DNA from: G965240365 sp965240365
GTDB lineage: Bacteria; Pseudomonadota; Gammaproteobacteria; Eutrophobiales; Eutrophobiaceae
Length of the DNA stretch: 64,000 bases
Reading direction: 5' to 3'
Assembly (NCBI GenBank): GCA_965240365.1
Contig: OZ251218.1
Location: forward strand, 1,488,001 to 1,552,000
Shown: piece after piece, positions 9,250 through 17,842 of the stretch
Position numbering within the stretch: position 1 is the stretch's first letter
How the letters are laid out: each line of letters opens with the position of its first letter
Notes under the pieces: generated by a model
Databases searched by the model: none
What the model saw: the letters and a program-made list of their open reading frames with translations, nothing else
What the model was told of the DNA's origin: nothing
Translations under genes and position numbers: made by a program

Positions 9250-10776
9250 TCACCGGTTCGATAATCTTCGTTTTTCCCTGACGCGGGCCACGGCGGCCGC
9301 GATCTCGGTTTGTTTATCCCGCGCTGTATCAGGAGCATCCGTTGCGCGGGCCGTGCTTTGCGGATTTTTTCCGTGACGCCGGGATTTTCGCTCCTGATCG
9401 CGCTGTAATTTGGCCTCAAAGCGCGCTTTATTGCGTCTTGCCTCGCGTTCCCTTTGTTGCAGCGCGCTGAGGCGGGCCTTTGCCGGGCGATAATAATCCA
9501 GCAGCGGAATATGGCTCGGACAAACATAGGCGCAACAGCCGCATTCAGTACAGTCAAACAGACGGTCAGCCTGCAAGCGGGCGGGGCTGAATGTCTTGCT
9601 GTGGCGGTATAGTTGTTGCGGCTGTAAACCCGCCGGGCACACCTCCGCGCATTCACCGCAGCGGATGCAGGCCAGTTCCGCCGTGGCCGCGCTTCGGCCC
9701 GCTGCAAACAGGCAGTGGGTGGTGTCCAGCACCGGCGCGGTCTCATCTTGCAGGCGAAAACCGGTCAGCGGGCCGCCTATGAGCAGGGCCTCAAATTCGT
9801 TGCTGTAACCCCCGTGCCGGCTGATCAATTCGTTGATGGGCGCGCCGATCACGACTTCAAGATTAGCCGGCCGCCGGATCCCCGGCCCGGTCAGCGTGAC
9901 GACCCGGCTGAGCAGCGGTTTGGAATCCATGATCGCCTGTTTTACGGCCACCGCCATGCCGGCCTGATAACAGGCCACGCCAATATCGGCCGGCAAGCCG
10001 CCGGCGGGCACATCCAGACCGGTAATGGCCTTGATCAGCGGTCTTTCGGCGCCGGCGGGATAAAGGCCGGAAAGACACATCAATCTGATGTCCGTGCCGG
10101 CGTAGTCCCTGATTGCCTTTTGCAGTATGCCGATGAGTTCGGCCCGGTGTTCCTCGATGGCGATCACGCGGGCATTGGCCTGCAAGGCATAGGCCAGGAT
10201 CTCGAAGCCCTTGATCACGGCCCCGCCGCGGTGACGGATCAGACTTTCATCACAGCCGATGCCGGGTTCCGGCTCGGCGGCGTTTAATATTAGTAATTCG
10301 ATACCGGGGTCGGGGGCCGCTTTCGCCGCCGCCGGGGAACCCGCGCTGCCCGGCCCGGCGATGCCGGAGGCCCGTATTTTCTGTTGCACGGCCAGCGGGC
10401 TCAGTGAAGCATAGTCTGTAGCGGGCGGCCATGTCTCCGCCCAAGTGTCTTTGCCGTCCGTTTCAATCACGATACAACTGGTCTTTGTGCCCGCCGGATC
10501 GGGCAGCGGGTATCGAGCAATCTCACTGACCCGGCCCGAGGCGCCGGCATACAGCGGCACACCCGCAGGACCGGCCGCGGCGGCGATAAGCTGGCCCTTG
10601 CGCACGGGATCGCCGGGCTTCACCAGGGGGCGGGCCGCGGCCGCTTGCCGCAGCGGAATTTTTATGCGTGACGGCAAGGCGGCCTGTTGCAGGTCCTGTT
10701 GCGCGGGTATGGCCTTATAAGGGGGCAGTTTAATCCCTCCCCTGAATGGCAGCGGCTTTTTCAGTATTGATATCAT
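9250..10776 (-). CDS. RnfC/RsxC-like electron-transport subunit with altered nucleotide-binding region
   Basis: RnfC is the peripheral NADH/flavin and iron-sulfur subunit of the Rnf (Rsx) membrane complex, which couples NADH:ferredoxin electron transfer to ion movement, or in E. coli helps reset SoxR. From the ATG at 10776 the 508-residue protein starts MISILKKPLPFRGGIKLPP, as RnfC does; an upstream start at 10815 is also open. It has the barrel-sandwich domain, the SLBB region and two 4Fe-4S clusters (CIRCGECAEVCP and CTECGCCAYVCP), then a charged Arg/Lys/Ala tail. The family motif GLGGAGFPT is replaced by GPGSAGSPA, and NAAECEPYI by NAAEPEPGI, so NADH/FMN binding may be lost. No rnfA, B, D, G or E gene is nearby. 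It could be a functional variant or a decaying paralogue. Confidence 0.8.
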   Translation of the reverse strand: MISILKKPLPFRGGIKLPPYKAIPAQQDLQQAALPSRIKIPLRQAAAARPLVKPGDPVRKGQLIAAAAGPAGVPLYAGASGRVSEIARYPLPDPAGTKTSCIVIETDGKDTWAETWPPATDYASLSPLAVQQKIRASGIAGPGSAGSPAAAKAAPDPGIELLILNAAEPEPGIGCDESLIRHRGGAVIKGFEILAYALQANARVIAIEEHRAELIGILQKAIRDYAGTDIRLMCLSGLYPAGAERPLIKAITGLDVPAGGLPADIGVACYQAGMAVAVKQAIMDSKPLLSRVVTLTGPGIRRPANLEVVIGAPINELISRHGGYSNEFEALLIGGPLTGFRLQDETAPVLDTTHCLFAAGRSAATAELACIRCGECAEVCPAGLQPQQLYRHSKTFSPARLQADRLFDCTECGCCAYVCPSHIPLLDYYRPAKARLSALQQREREARRNKARFEAKLQRDQERKSRRHGKNPQSTARATDAPDTARDKQTEIAAAVARVREKRRLSNR

Positions 10777-10844
10777 CAGGGCGGGTCTATATGGCGGGTG
10801 GCCCGGCCCCGGCAAAAGCGCGGCCGGAGTAGGCCGGGATTTTC

Positions 10845-11408
10845 TCAGGGCAACTCTGTCAGCGCTTCGCGCGCCGGCTTTCTGGCCGTTTGCGGCGTCT
10901 TTGCGGCGAAGCCGTACCAGATCAGCCCGACCACATTTTCAAGTTCGGCGTTGATCGAGAACGCCTCGTAAAAGCGGGGCTCGACGGTGACCGGGCCGGT
11001 GGACCATTTGGTGCCAATGCCTTCATGCCAGAGATACAGCATCAGATTTTGGATCGCGCAACAACAGGCCGCGTAGTCTTCCCGGTAACGCGCCTGGTCT
11101 TCGGATTTGCGGCAGGTCACGACCAGCCAGCCCGGTATGGCCAGCCAGCGGCGGTATTTTGCCTCGGCCGCGCGGCCGCCCTTGCCGCTTGCCACCATTG
11201 CCCGGTTCAACTCGCAAACGGCCTTGATGGTTTCTTTGCCGGGCAGGTAAAAATGCCAGGGTTCCGTCAGGTGATGATTAGGCGCCCAGCAGGCCAGTTC
11301 GATCGCCTTTAACAGCAAGGCCCTGTCCGGCAGGAGGTCGGGTTTAAATTGATGCACCGTGCGCCGCGCGGCAATCAGTTTTTCAATATCGTTAATCGCT
11401 TCAGTCAT
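10845..11408 (-). CDS. Nitroreductase family protein
   Basis: FMN-dependent NAD(P)H oxidoreductase of the compact YdjA-like branch. Visible family marks are the FMN-contacting ARRTVHQFKPD near the N-terminus (residues 14-24), the ACWAPNHHLTEPWHFYL segment (about 39-55), the helix DYAACCCAIQNLMLYLW (about 110-126) and the late GIGTKWSTGP FMN-phosphate region. The 187-residue length is normal for this branch. The physiological substrate is unknown; members reduce nitro compounds, quinones or flavins. It lies 68 bases upstream of the RnfC-like gene on the same strand, so a two-gene transcript of redox proteins is possible. Confidence 0.88.
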   Translation of the reverse strand: MTEAINDIEKLIAARRTVHQFKPDLLPDRALLLKAIELACWAPNHHLTEPWHFYLPGKETIKAVCELNRAMVASGKGGRAAEAKYRRWLAIPGWLVVTCRKSEDQARYREDYAACCCAIQNLMLYLWHEGIGTKWSTGPVTVEPRFYEAFSINAELENVVGLIWYGFAAKTPQTARKPAREALTELP

Positions 11409-11881
11409 TTAATTTGAACTCCTGCTTATATTATTAACCCGGCAAATAATAATATAGCGGGTTAATATTGCAGCACAGGGATGTGCTGTCGCGGGCATAG
11501 CCCGCGGAGCTCGATAAAATCAAGCAATTCCGCGAATTGCGCCGAATTTTATTGGGCGACAATTAAATAGGCAAGGATGCCTATTTAATTACCATGTTAA
11601 TAATCTGATTTTCCGGGCCAACCGCTACCACAACCCCTGTCAGGCATCATCCCGCCAAAGCCCCGACAAGTCCTGTCTTGTTTGCCTGGGTCAGCCCCGT
11701 GTAAAGTATTTGTCTATACCTGTTTCATGGGTAAATTATATATTTTTATCTTTTATAAACAATAGGTTAATTAAAAATTGGGGAGTTTTACAACGATCCG
11801 CGAATTATTTTTCGACAATCATTCAATTATTGTCTATATTATGTCGAATAGTAAACCACTACAACGTCGGAGGACGCTATC
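11409..11881. promoter_or_regulatory. Intergenic region with a perfect 13-bp inverted repeat and two TTGTCTATA motifs
   Basis: Between two divergent genes. A perfect hairpin with arms AATTAAATAGGCA (11561-11573) and TGCCTATTTAATT (11578-11590) has a 4-base loop and no T run. Its surroundings (CCCGGCAAATAATAAT to CATGTTAATAATC) recur at 15961-16088, so part is a dispersed repeat. TTGTCTATA occurs at 11710-11718 and 11830-11838, both upstream of the MerR gene; they may be operator or -35 elements. A strong ribosome site GGAGGA lies just before the ATG at 11882. Confidence 0.5.
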
Positions 11882-12871
11882 ATGTCAACTAATGCTGAAA
11901 TCATGGAAACCGAGCACGCTTCATTGTTCAAGATTGGCGCCGTTTCGCGCATCACCAATATTCCCGTGGACACATTGCGCATCTGGGAGCGGCGCTATAG
12001 TGTCGTTGTGCCTGTCCGCTCTGAAAACGCGGATCGGCTTTATCAGCGGGATGATATTAACCGCCTGACCCTGCTCAAGATGTTGACGGACCGCGGTCAT
12101 GCCATCGGCAGCATTGCCAAATTGGGCAACCGGGAACTGGTCGAACGGCTGGAAATCCATAATCAAAACGCCATGATCAACAAAAACAAGCCATTGTCTG
12201 ATAATGCCATTCACATTGTGCTGATCGGCGATGTGCTGTCGCTGCAAATTGAACATGCCGGGCTGAATGACCCCGGTTTCTGTTTCAGCGGCCTGTATCA
12301 AACCGAAGACGATTTTCTGCAAAACAATCAGGACAGCGAGATCGATATCCTGATCCTCGAATTGCCCGCCATCCAGGAAGATCACCTGCCCCGGATAAAG
12401 GGTCTGCTGGAAAAATCGGGCGCCAAAAGGCTGATACTGATCTACGGCTTTACCAACAGCGCCGCCAAAAAACGGTTAAACAACACCGATTATATCCTGA
12501 TCCACGCGCCCATCACGGTGGATCATCTGCATGCCGAGATCAAACACCTGATCGAAGAACAAAAACTGCAAAAGGAGAATAAATCCGGTCTGAATCTGGA
12601 CAGCAAGGCGCCGGCCAGGAGCTATTCGAACAAGCATCTGATTCAACTGTCTTCCCTGTCTTCCGTCATAAAATGCGAATGCCCGCAGCATTTATCCAGC
12701 ATGATACTGAAGATGGTCCAGTTTGAAATCTACAGCGCGGAATGCGAAAGCAGGGACGCCAAGGATGCTGAATTACACGCCCTGTTGGGCAACATGACCG
12801 GCCACGCGCGTTCCATCATGGAAAGGGCGCTCACGCAAGTCGTGGAAGCGGAAGGCCTGATATTGAAATAA
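11882..12871 (+). CDS. MerR-family transcriptional regulator with Rossmann-like middle domain
   Basis: Residues 15-82 are a MerR winged helix-turn-helix (LFKIGAVSRITNIPVDTLRI followed by WERRY), the form found in LitR/CarH-like regulators that begin with IGxVxxxTGI and WERRY. The middle (about 108-222) has beta-alpha repeats (IHIVLIGDVLS, IDILILELPA, AKRLILIYGF) like a receiver or B12-binding fold, but I do not see the cobalamin His motif of CarH. The C-terminal helical part (about 255-329) has a CEC motif that could bind metal or sense redox state. A GGAGGA ribosome site sits 6 bases before the ATG. In relatives such regulators control light- or stress-response genes; the FAS1 gene and FAD oxidoreductase nearby would fit, but no photolyase is in the window. 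Confidence 0.8.
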   Translation: MSTNAEIMETEHASLFKIGAVSRITNIPVDTLRIWERRYSVVVPVRSENADRLYQRDDINRLTLLKMLTDRGHAIGSIAKLGNRELVERLEIHNQNAMINKNKPLSDNAIHIVLIGDVLSLQIEHAGLNDPGFCFSGLYQTEDDFLQNNQDSEIDILILELPAIQEDHLPRIKGLLEKSGAKRLILIYGFTNSAAKKRLNNTDYILIHAPITVDHLHAEIKHLIEEQKLQKENKSGLNLDSKAPARSYSNKHLIQLSSLSSVIKCECPQHLSSMILKMVQFEIYSAECESRDAKDAELHALLGNMTGHARSIMERALTQVVEAEGLILK

Positions 12872-12885
12872 ACCATGCCTTTCCC

Positions 12886-12918
12886 GCCCGTGCCGGCCTG
12901 TAAAAGCCGGGCACGGGC
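12886..12918. terminator. GC-rich hairpin between convergent genes
   Basis: Arms GCCCGTGCCGGC and GCCGGGCACGGGC pair with one bulge around the loop CTGTAAAA; a short TTTT follows on the plus strand. It lies just after the MerR stop and before the convergent MATE gene, so it may end transcription from both sides. Confidence 0.65.
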
Positions 12919-12944
12919 GCGGGCGCATTTTGACCCGGCCGAAT

Positions 12945-14411
12945 CTATATCTGTCTTAACTTCCAGCGACCGGCGCGAAATTGCAGATAGGCGATGACGG
13001 CAATCAGCGATTCCGCCAGGGTAACCGCGATGAAAACGCCCTGCGGCCCGGCGCCGAGGATTTCTGCCAGGATATAGGCCAGGGGGATTTGCACCAGCCA
13101 AAAGCAAACAAAGTTGATCGCGGTCGGTGTGCCGGTGTCGCCGGCCCCATTGAACGCCTGTATCAGCACCAGCGCCAGCGCGTATAAACCATAGCCGTAA
13201 CTGACATAGCGCAAACAGTCGCTGCCATAACGAATGACGACCGGATCGGCGGAAAAAACAGTCACGATAGATTCCGCCCAGACAATAAACAGGACTGCAA
13301 CGCCGAGTAAAAACAGCACGTTGTATTTTGCCACCTTCCAGACCGATTGTTCCGCGCGTTCGGGCCGGCCGGCCCCGAGGTTCTGGCCAACCAGGGTCCC
13401 GGCCGCGTTGCTGAGCCCCCAGGCCGGCAGGATAGTCAGGTCGATAAAGCGAATGGCGATAGTATAACCGGCCACGGCCGCGCTGCCATAAGGCGAGACC
13501 AGTCTCATCAAAATAACCCAACTGGCGGTTGCAATAAGATACTGCGCGACCCCGCCGCCGGAGAGCCGCAATAAACGCAACATCACGGCCGGCACAAGCC
13601 GCAGGTGCCGCAACAACAGCGTTATGCGCGCGCTGCCGGCCAGGAGATGCCAGAGTTGATATAACACGCCGATGCCGCGGCCGATGTTGGTGGCAATGGC
13701 CGCGCCGGTGACGCCCAGTTCCGGAAACGGCCCGAGGCCGTAGATCAGGCAGGGATCGAGCACAATATTGATGCCGTTGGCCAGGATTAAGGCGCGCATG
13801 GCGATCGCCGCGTTGCCGGCCCCCCGGAAAATACCATTGCACAAAAACAGAAACAGGATTGTAAAGGCGCCGCTCAGCATGATGGAGGTATAGCTGGCGC
13901 CCAGTTCAATGACGCTTGCGCCGGCCCCCATCAGGCGCAGGATATCCGCGCCGTAAAAGCCCCCCGTCAAACCTATCGCCAATGAGCAAAACACGCCCAC
14001 CCAGATTGTCTGACCGGCGACAATGGCCGCGGCCTCGGGGTTTTTCTCGCCAATGCGGCGCGCGACCATTGCCGTCACCGATATGCTTAAGCCCACGGCA
14101 ACGGCATAGAGCAGGGCGAGCACCGCCTCGGTCAGGCCGACCGTCGCCACCGCGTCGGCCCCGAGGCCGGCGACAAAAAATATATCGCAGACCGCGAAGA
14201 TCGATTCCATGCCCATTTCCAGCATCATCGGAATCGCCAGCAGGAAAACGGCCCGGCGAATGGAACCGGAGGTGTAATCATATTCCTTGCCGGACAGGGC
14301 GTCATGCAACAGGCGGCCGCAACGCCTTAAATAAAGCCGGCATTCATTTATTTTTCGGGATAAAGGTTTCATGGCTGAGGCTGGTAGTTGATGGCGTGCT
14401 GAGCGCTTCAT
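12945..14411 (-). CDS. MATE family multidrug/toxin efflux transporter
   Basis: Inner-membrane antiporter that expels cationic drugs or metabolites using a Na+ or H+ gradient. Twelve hydrophobic helices in two similar halves are visible (for example FLLAIPMMLEMGMESIFAVC, then GLTEAVLALLYAVAVGLSIS in the first half and FIDLTILPAWGLSNAAGTLV in the second). The loop GLGADAVATVGLT matches the MATE signature. The ORF extends to a TTG at 14429; ATG codons at 14411 and 14372 are better starts, and I chose the outer. The short N-terminal Arg-rich cytoplasmic extension (MKPLSRKINECRLYLRRC) is unusual but plausible. The gene is convergent with the MerR regulator. Substrate unknown. Confidence 0.92.
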   Translation of the reverse strand: MKRSARHQLPASAMKPLSRKINECRLYLRRCGRLLHDALSGKEYDYTSGSIRRAVFLLAIPMMLEMGMESIFAVCDIFFVAGLGADAVATVGLTEAVLALLYAVAVGLSISVTAMVARRIGEKNPEAAAIVAGQTIWVGVFCSLAIGLTGGFYGADILRLMGAGASVIELGASYTSIMLSGAFTILFLFLCNGIFRGAGNAAIAMRALILANGINIVLDPCLIYGLGPFPELGVTGAAIATNIGRGIGVLYQLWHLLAGSARITLLLRHLRLVPAVMLRLLRLSGGGVAQYLIATASWVILMRLVSPYGSAAVAGYTIAIRFIDLTILPAWGLSNAAGTLVGQNLGAGRPERAEQSVWKVAKYNVLFLLGVAVLFIVWAESIVTVFSADPVVIRYGSDCLRYVSYGYGLYALALVLIQAFNGAGDTGTPTAINFVCFWLVQIPLAYILAEILGAGPQGVFIAVTLAESLIAVIAYLQFRAGRWKLRQI

Positions 14412-14636
14412 TGCGTCTGGAAAACGCAAAAGTGGTCAAAAAGCATCAAAAAAAAGAGGGCATTGCCTCGCTAAAGCGGGGCAGCATGTTCCAAAAAAAT
14501 GAATTTGTCGGTTGAGCGACAGAATAATTGATTCAGTCAGGGTTTCCTTAAGCTGCATATCCAAAAAGGCAAGAAGCCAGTCCAATCATAAATGGCCATT
14601 GATCATAATTCAATCAATGTCCGGGCTTAAGACCTA

Positions 14637-14938
14637 GGGCCTGTTTACACGATGTTGGCCGTCCTGTTGTGTCCCAAACTGCGCCAATCAAGGCGCGCGG
14701 AGCGAAATTTGGTCATTCCAAATGAGCGACCTGCCTGCAGCAGGCAGGCAAGCAACGCCGAGTGGCGCAGTTTGGGGCACAACCCGCAGGGCTTGGCCTG
14801 TTTTGCGCCCCAGCTTCGTTGCCTGCCTGCTGCAGGCAGGTCAGTCGCTTGAGTAGCGCAACTACACCGCGCTCCTTCCGCCTTGCTGGCGCGCAAAACA
14901 GACTCAAGCAGGACGGCCAACATAGTGTAAACAGGCCC
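14637..14938. mobile_element. Non-autonomous TA-flanked element (MITE), copy 1
   Basis: 302 bp with imperfect terminal inverted repeats of about 30 bp (GGGCCTGTTTACACGATG and CATAGTGTAAACAGGCCC) flanked on both sides by TA, as expected for IS630/Tc1-like target duplications. It has no coding capacity. It contains two 19-bp palindromes (14730-14748 and about 14825-14843); copy 2 at 32784-33068 is inverted and lacks the first, giving a clean occupied/empty pair. The 207 bases between the MATE gene and this element show no recognisable feature. Confidence 0.85.
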
Positions 14939-14977
14939 TATGACATGAGGCAACGGGACTGTTGTAAAATGACCGGC

Positions 14978-15964
14978 ATGAATCGTATTGCCGTAATCGG
15001 GGCCGGGATTGCCGGTCTGACCCTGGCCCTTGAAATGGATAAATACGCGGAGGTTTTTCTATTTGAGAAGTCGCGGGCGGCGGGCGGGCGTATGGTCACC
15101 CGTAGCGCGGGGGCTTTCCAGTTTGATCACGGCGCCCAGTTTTTCACGGCCCGCGACAAACGCTTCAAGCGCTTCCTGGAACCCGCTATCAATCAGGGAT
15201 ACATCGCGATCTGGCGGGCCCGCTTTGCGGAACTGGACGGCAGCGTGATAACCGCCGCGCGGATATGGGATGAGGCGCCGGCCCATTATGTCGGCGTGCC
15301 GCGGATGAGCCAGATCGGCGCCCGGCTCGCGGCCGGGCTGAATCTGCGCGCGGAGACGGAAATCACCCGGCTGGAAAGAAGCAACGGGCGCTGGCTCGTC
15401 TATAATCAACAGGGTCAGGCGGCGGGTGAATTTGACTGGGTGATCAGCGCAATACCGGCCGCGCAGGCGGCTCGCCTGTTGCCGCGCCTGTTTTCCGGGC
15501 ACGCCGCGATCCGGCAGAAAAAGATGCTGGCTTGTTATTCATTGATGCTGGGCTTTGCGGCGCCGCTGAGGCTGGGCTGGCAGGCCGCGCTGGTCGCTAA
15601 TGCCGACATCAGTTGGCTTTCGCAGGATAGCAGCAAGCCGGGCCGCCCGGATGAGGCCACGCTGGTGGCGCATTCCACCAATGAATGGGCGGAGGCGCAT
15701 ATTGAGGCCGATCAGGAATATGTCCAGCGTCGTCTTTGCCGGGAAGTGGAGCAGGTGGCGGGGATTGATACGGGCCGGGCCGCCCATATCGGCCTGCGCC
15801 GCTGGCGTTATGCCAATATCGGCAGACAGGCGGGACAGGCGTTTTTCATCGACCCGGCGGCAAAACTGGCCGCGGTCGGTGACTGGTGCAGCCACGGCCG
15901 TATCGAAGCGGCCTTTTTAAGCGCCTGCAAACTGGCCGATGAGCTTAAGTCGGCGCTTTATTAA
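14978..15964 (+). CDS. FAD-dependent oxidoreductase (renalase/COG3380-like)
   Basis: A 328-residue flavoprotein. It opens with the Rossmann dinucleotide motif MNRIAVIGAGIAGLTLA (GxGxxG at residues 8-13), followed by the FEKSRAAGGRM acidic-turn motif that binds the ribose of FAD, and the FDHGAQFFTARD segment typical of this group. The C-terminal AVGDWCSHGRIEAAFLS is the second FAD-contacting motif (GD...G..EAA..S). In-frame ATGs exist at 14969 and 14978; the second places the Rossmann fold as in relatives. The open frame continues upstream into the TA-flanked element, but that part is not coding. Substrate unknown; relatives are amine-oxidase-like enzymes, sometimes beside photolyase genes. 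Confidence 0.88.
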   Translation: MNRIAVIGAGIAGLTLALEMDKYAEVFLFEKSRAAGGRMVTRSAGAFQFDHGAQFFTARDKRFKRFLEPAINQGYIAIWRARFAELDGSVITAARIWDEAPAHYVGVPRMSQIGARLAAGLNLRAETEITRLERSNGRWLVYNQQGQAAGEFDWVISAIPAAQAARLLPRLFSGHAAIRQKKMLACYSLMLGFAAPLRLGWQAALVANADISWLSQDSSKPGRPDEATLVAHSTNEWAEAHIEADQEYVQRRLCREVEQVAGIDTGRAAHIGLRRWRYANIGRQAGQAFFIDPAAKLAAVGDWCSHGRIEAAFLSACKLADELKSALY

Positions 15965-16088
15965 CCTGGCAAATAATAATGGTCATTCCTGCCCAGGCGG
16001 GAATGACAATTAGACAGAACTGGCGCTCATTTCACATCCCGGCCTGCCTGCCTCAGGCAGGCCTGTTTAATTGTCATGTTAATAATCA
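15961..16088. repeat. Dispersed repeat between FAD oxidoreductase and DUF1840 gene
   Basis: TTAACCTGGCAAATAATAAT at the left and CATGTTAATAATCATA at the right correspond to the two ends of the repeat at about 11438-11607. Inside is an ATTCCTGCCC/GGCGGGAATGAC hairpin, the ACAATTAGACAGAACTGGCG spacer and a palindrome CCTGCCTGCCTCAGGCAGG. Confidence 0.7.
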
Positions 16089-16400
16089 TACTTTATACCA
16101 CAGCACCCTGGCGTCCTGCCGGCTGGCTGCCGTGAGTAATTCGATCAGGGGCAGGGCGCGCACCGTGATCGGGATGGGCGCGGGCTGCTCATCGTCCTGT
16201 TCGGCATCCGTCTCCTTATCCACCGGCCGGGGCGCGGCGGCCAACGCCTGTTGCAGGCGGGCCAGCGCGCCGGCGACTTCTTCCGCGGCCAGCGCGCCCG
16301 GCACGGCCCCGCTGTGGCCCATCATGGCCAGCATATTCGTGGCGATGTCGCCAAACATCAACACGTCATGATGCGCTTCACAGGTAAAGCGGACCAGCAT
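16086..16400 (-). CDS. DUF1840 domain-containing protein
   Basis: A 104-residue protein covered by DUF1840, a small family found mainly in beta- and gammaproteobacteria. Diagnostic parts are the start MLVRFTCEAHHDVLMFGDIA, the LAMMGHSGAVPGALAAEEV middle, the ARLQQAL helix and the late VRALPLIELLTAASRQDA. No biochemical function is established for the family. The only variable part is the acidic linker (about 60-75). It lies 26 bases downstream of the aldo/keto reductase on the same strand and may share its transcript. Confidence 0.9.
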   Translation of the reverse strand: MLVRFTCEAHHDVLMFGDIATNMLAMMGHSGAVPGALAAEEVAGALARLQQALAAAPRPVDKETDAEQDDEQPAPIPITVRALPLIELLTAASRQDARVLWYKV

Positions 16401-16426
16401 GGCCTTGTATCTGGCTTGAGTCGCGC

Positions 16427-17377
16427 TCAGGAGAACAAGCCGGCCATGTGGGCGCGCTGCCCGGCGTCCGGCAAGCGGCCATAGGCCGCGCCCATGTTCT
16501 CATGCAGATGCGCGAGTTGCGAGGTGGCCGGGATCGCGCAGTTTACGGCCGGGTGCGAGATGATAAATTTCAGGAAGAACTGCGCCCAGTTTTGGCAGTC
16601 GATCTCCGCCGCCCAGGACGGCAGCGGCTTGTGCCGCACCCGTTCAAACAATGCGCCGCGCCGGAATGGCCGGTTGGCGATCACGGCGATACCCTTTTCC
16701 CGGGCCAGCGGCAATAAACGCCGTTCGGCCTCGCGGTCAACGATATTATAGGTAAACTGAACAAAGTCGAAGTCTTCCGCCAGCAGCGCCTGTTCCAGTT
16801 TGGCATGGCGCCGTCCATGCGAGGTGGTGACGCCGATATAGCGGACGCGGCCCTGCTCGCGCCATGCTTTCAGGGTTTCGATATGGGCGCGCCAGTTCAG
16901 CATATTATGGATCTGCATGAGGTCAAAGCGCGGCACTTGCCACAGCGCCCGCGATTGTTGCATCTGGTAGATGCCGAGCGAGCGGCCCATGATCCAGACC
17001 TTGCTCGCGGCGAACAGACCGGGGGCCGGCCCCAGGCCTTGCAGACCCGCGCCGATCACCGCTTCGGCGGAGCCGTACATCGGCGAGGAATCAATGAGAC
17101 CGCCACCGCGCGCAAAGAAGGCCTGCATAATGTCGGCGCTGCGGGCGCGGCCGCGTTCGCTCGGGCCGACATCAAAGGTGAGCCACGAACCCAGGCCAAT
17201 GAGCGGCAACGGTTCACCCGAGACGGGGATCGGTCTGGTCAGGATGGACGTATTGTTTGCGGCCGCGGCGGGCCGGGATGGCAGCGCGGCCGCAAGCGGC
17301 ATGGCGGCCAGCGCCGCGCCGAGGCGGATAAATGCGCGCCGGGAAGGAGGGGTTGGCCGGTTGTCGCGCCGGTTCAT
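16427..17377 (-). CDS. Aldo/keto reductase with a twin-arginine signal
   Basis: The first 40 residues form a Tat export signal (SRRAFIRLGAALAAMPLAAA, AXA-like cleavage near PAAAA), so the folded enzyme, probably with NADPH bound, would be exported to the periplasm. The rest is an AKR TIM barrel with the catalytic tetrad in recognisable settings: Asp and Tyr in GLIDSSPMYGSAE (about 94-106), Lys in FAASKVW (about 122-128) and His in LMQIHNML (about 152-159); the late ANRPFRRGALF and AIPATSQ regions match the cofactor-binding end. Substrate unknown. The start codon overlaps the stop of the upstream host-attachment-type gene by 4 bases, indicating translational coupling. Confidence 0.9.
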   Translation of the reverse strand: MNRRDNRPTPPSRRAFIRLGAALAAMPLAAALPSRPAAAANNTSILTRPIPVSGEPLPLIGLGSWLTFDVGPSERGRARSADIMQAFFARGGGLIDSSPMYGSAEAVIGAGLQGLGPAPGLFAASKVWIMGRSLGIYQMQQSRALWQVPRFDLMQIHNMLNWRAHIETLKAWREQGRVRYIGVTTSHGRRHAKLEQALLAEDFDFVQFTYNIVDREAERRLLPLAREKGIAVIANRPFRRGALFERVRHKPLPSWAAEIDCQNWAQFFLKFIISHPAVNCAIPATSQLAHLHENMGAAYGRLPDAGQRAHMAGLFS

Positions 17378-17769
17378 GGGTTGAGCCTGTCTCCGAGTGC
17401 GGTTTCAATAGCGTCATTGGACTGCGACAGCAGGTCTTTGTTCAGCCCGGCGTCGATCAGGGCCGTCACGGCCGCGGGCAGGCAGGCAGAGAGGCGCTGT
17501 TGCACAGGCGGCGGCGCAATCAGCAATAAACGATCATAGGCCCCGGCCTGTTGCTGCTCCGAGAGAAAATCGGCCTGCAAACGGATAGCGTCCTGCGGGC
17601 TTGAGCGCGCGGCCACGGCCGTATCGCCCCTGGGTTTGTTGTTTATGAGTTGATAACACAGCCCGGCATACGCCTCGCTCTTCAACACCCGCAGTTTATC
17701 GCGCCCGCCGCATTGGTATAAAATTTTAATGTATTTGCCGTCGCTTAAAACGGCCCAGGTGGTGCTCAT
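17374..17769 (-). CDS. Host-attachment-protein family (AtsE/baeRF-like) protein
   Basis: A 131-residue cytoplasmic protein starting STTWAVLSDGKYIKILYQ, the beta-strand pattern of the family named for Agrobacterium attachment, with the late GAYDRLLLIAPPPVQQRLSA motif that is its best marker. Structural relatives are divergent release-factor-like (baeRF) folds, so a ribosome-related role is also possible. It is a little shorter than typical members (about 140-150), and the usual Arg/Asp-rich central loop is reduced. It ends by overlapping the Tat-dependent aldo/keto reductase start by 4 bases. Confidence 0.75.
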   Translation of the reverse strand: MSTTWAVLSDGKYIKILYQCGGRDKLRVLKSEAYAGLCYQLINNKPRGDTAVAARSSPQDAIRLQADFLSEQQQAGAYDRLLLIAPPPVQQRLSACLPAAVTALIDAGLNKDLLSQSNDAIETALGDRLNP

Positions 17770-17842
17770 CCTGTTATTTTATTCCCCGTGATTTTTTATC
17801 CGGCCGGGCCTTGCCAGCCATCCCGGCCGCCCGCAACGCCTT

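Noticed and set aside
12200..12560. Cobalamin-binding domain in the MerR regulator
   Set aside because: The Rossmann-like strands are visible, but the E/DxH...H ligand motif of CarH is not.
12730..13842. Long ORF antisense/alternative frame over the MATE and MerR genes
   Set aside because: It is Arg/Gly-rich with no domain, and lies in a second frame of the MATE gene.
16805..17539. 244-residue plus-strand ORF
   Set aside because: Antisense to the aldo/keto reductase, with shadow-type composition.
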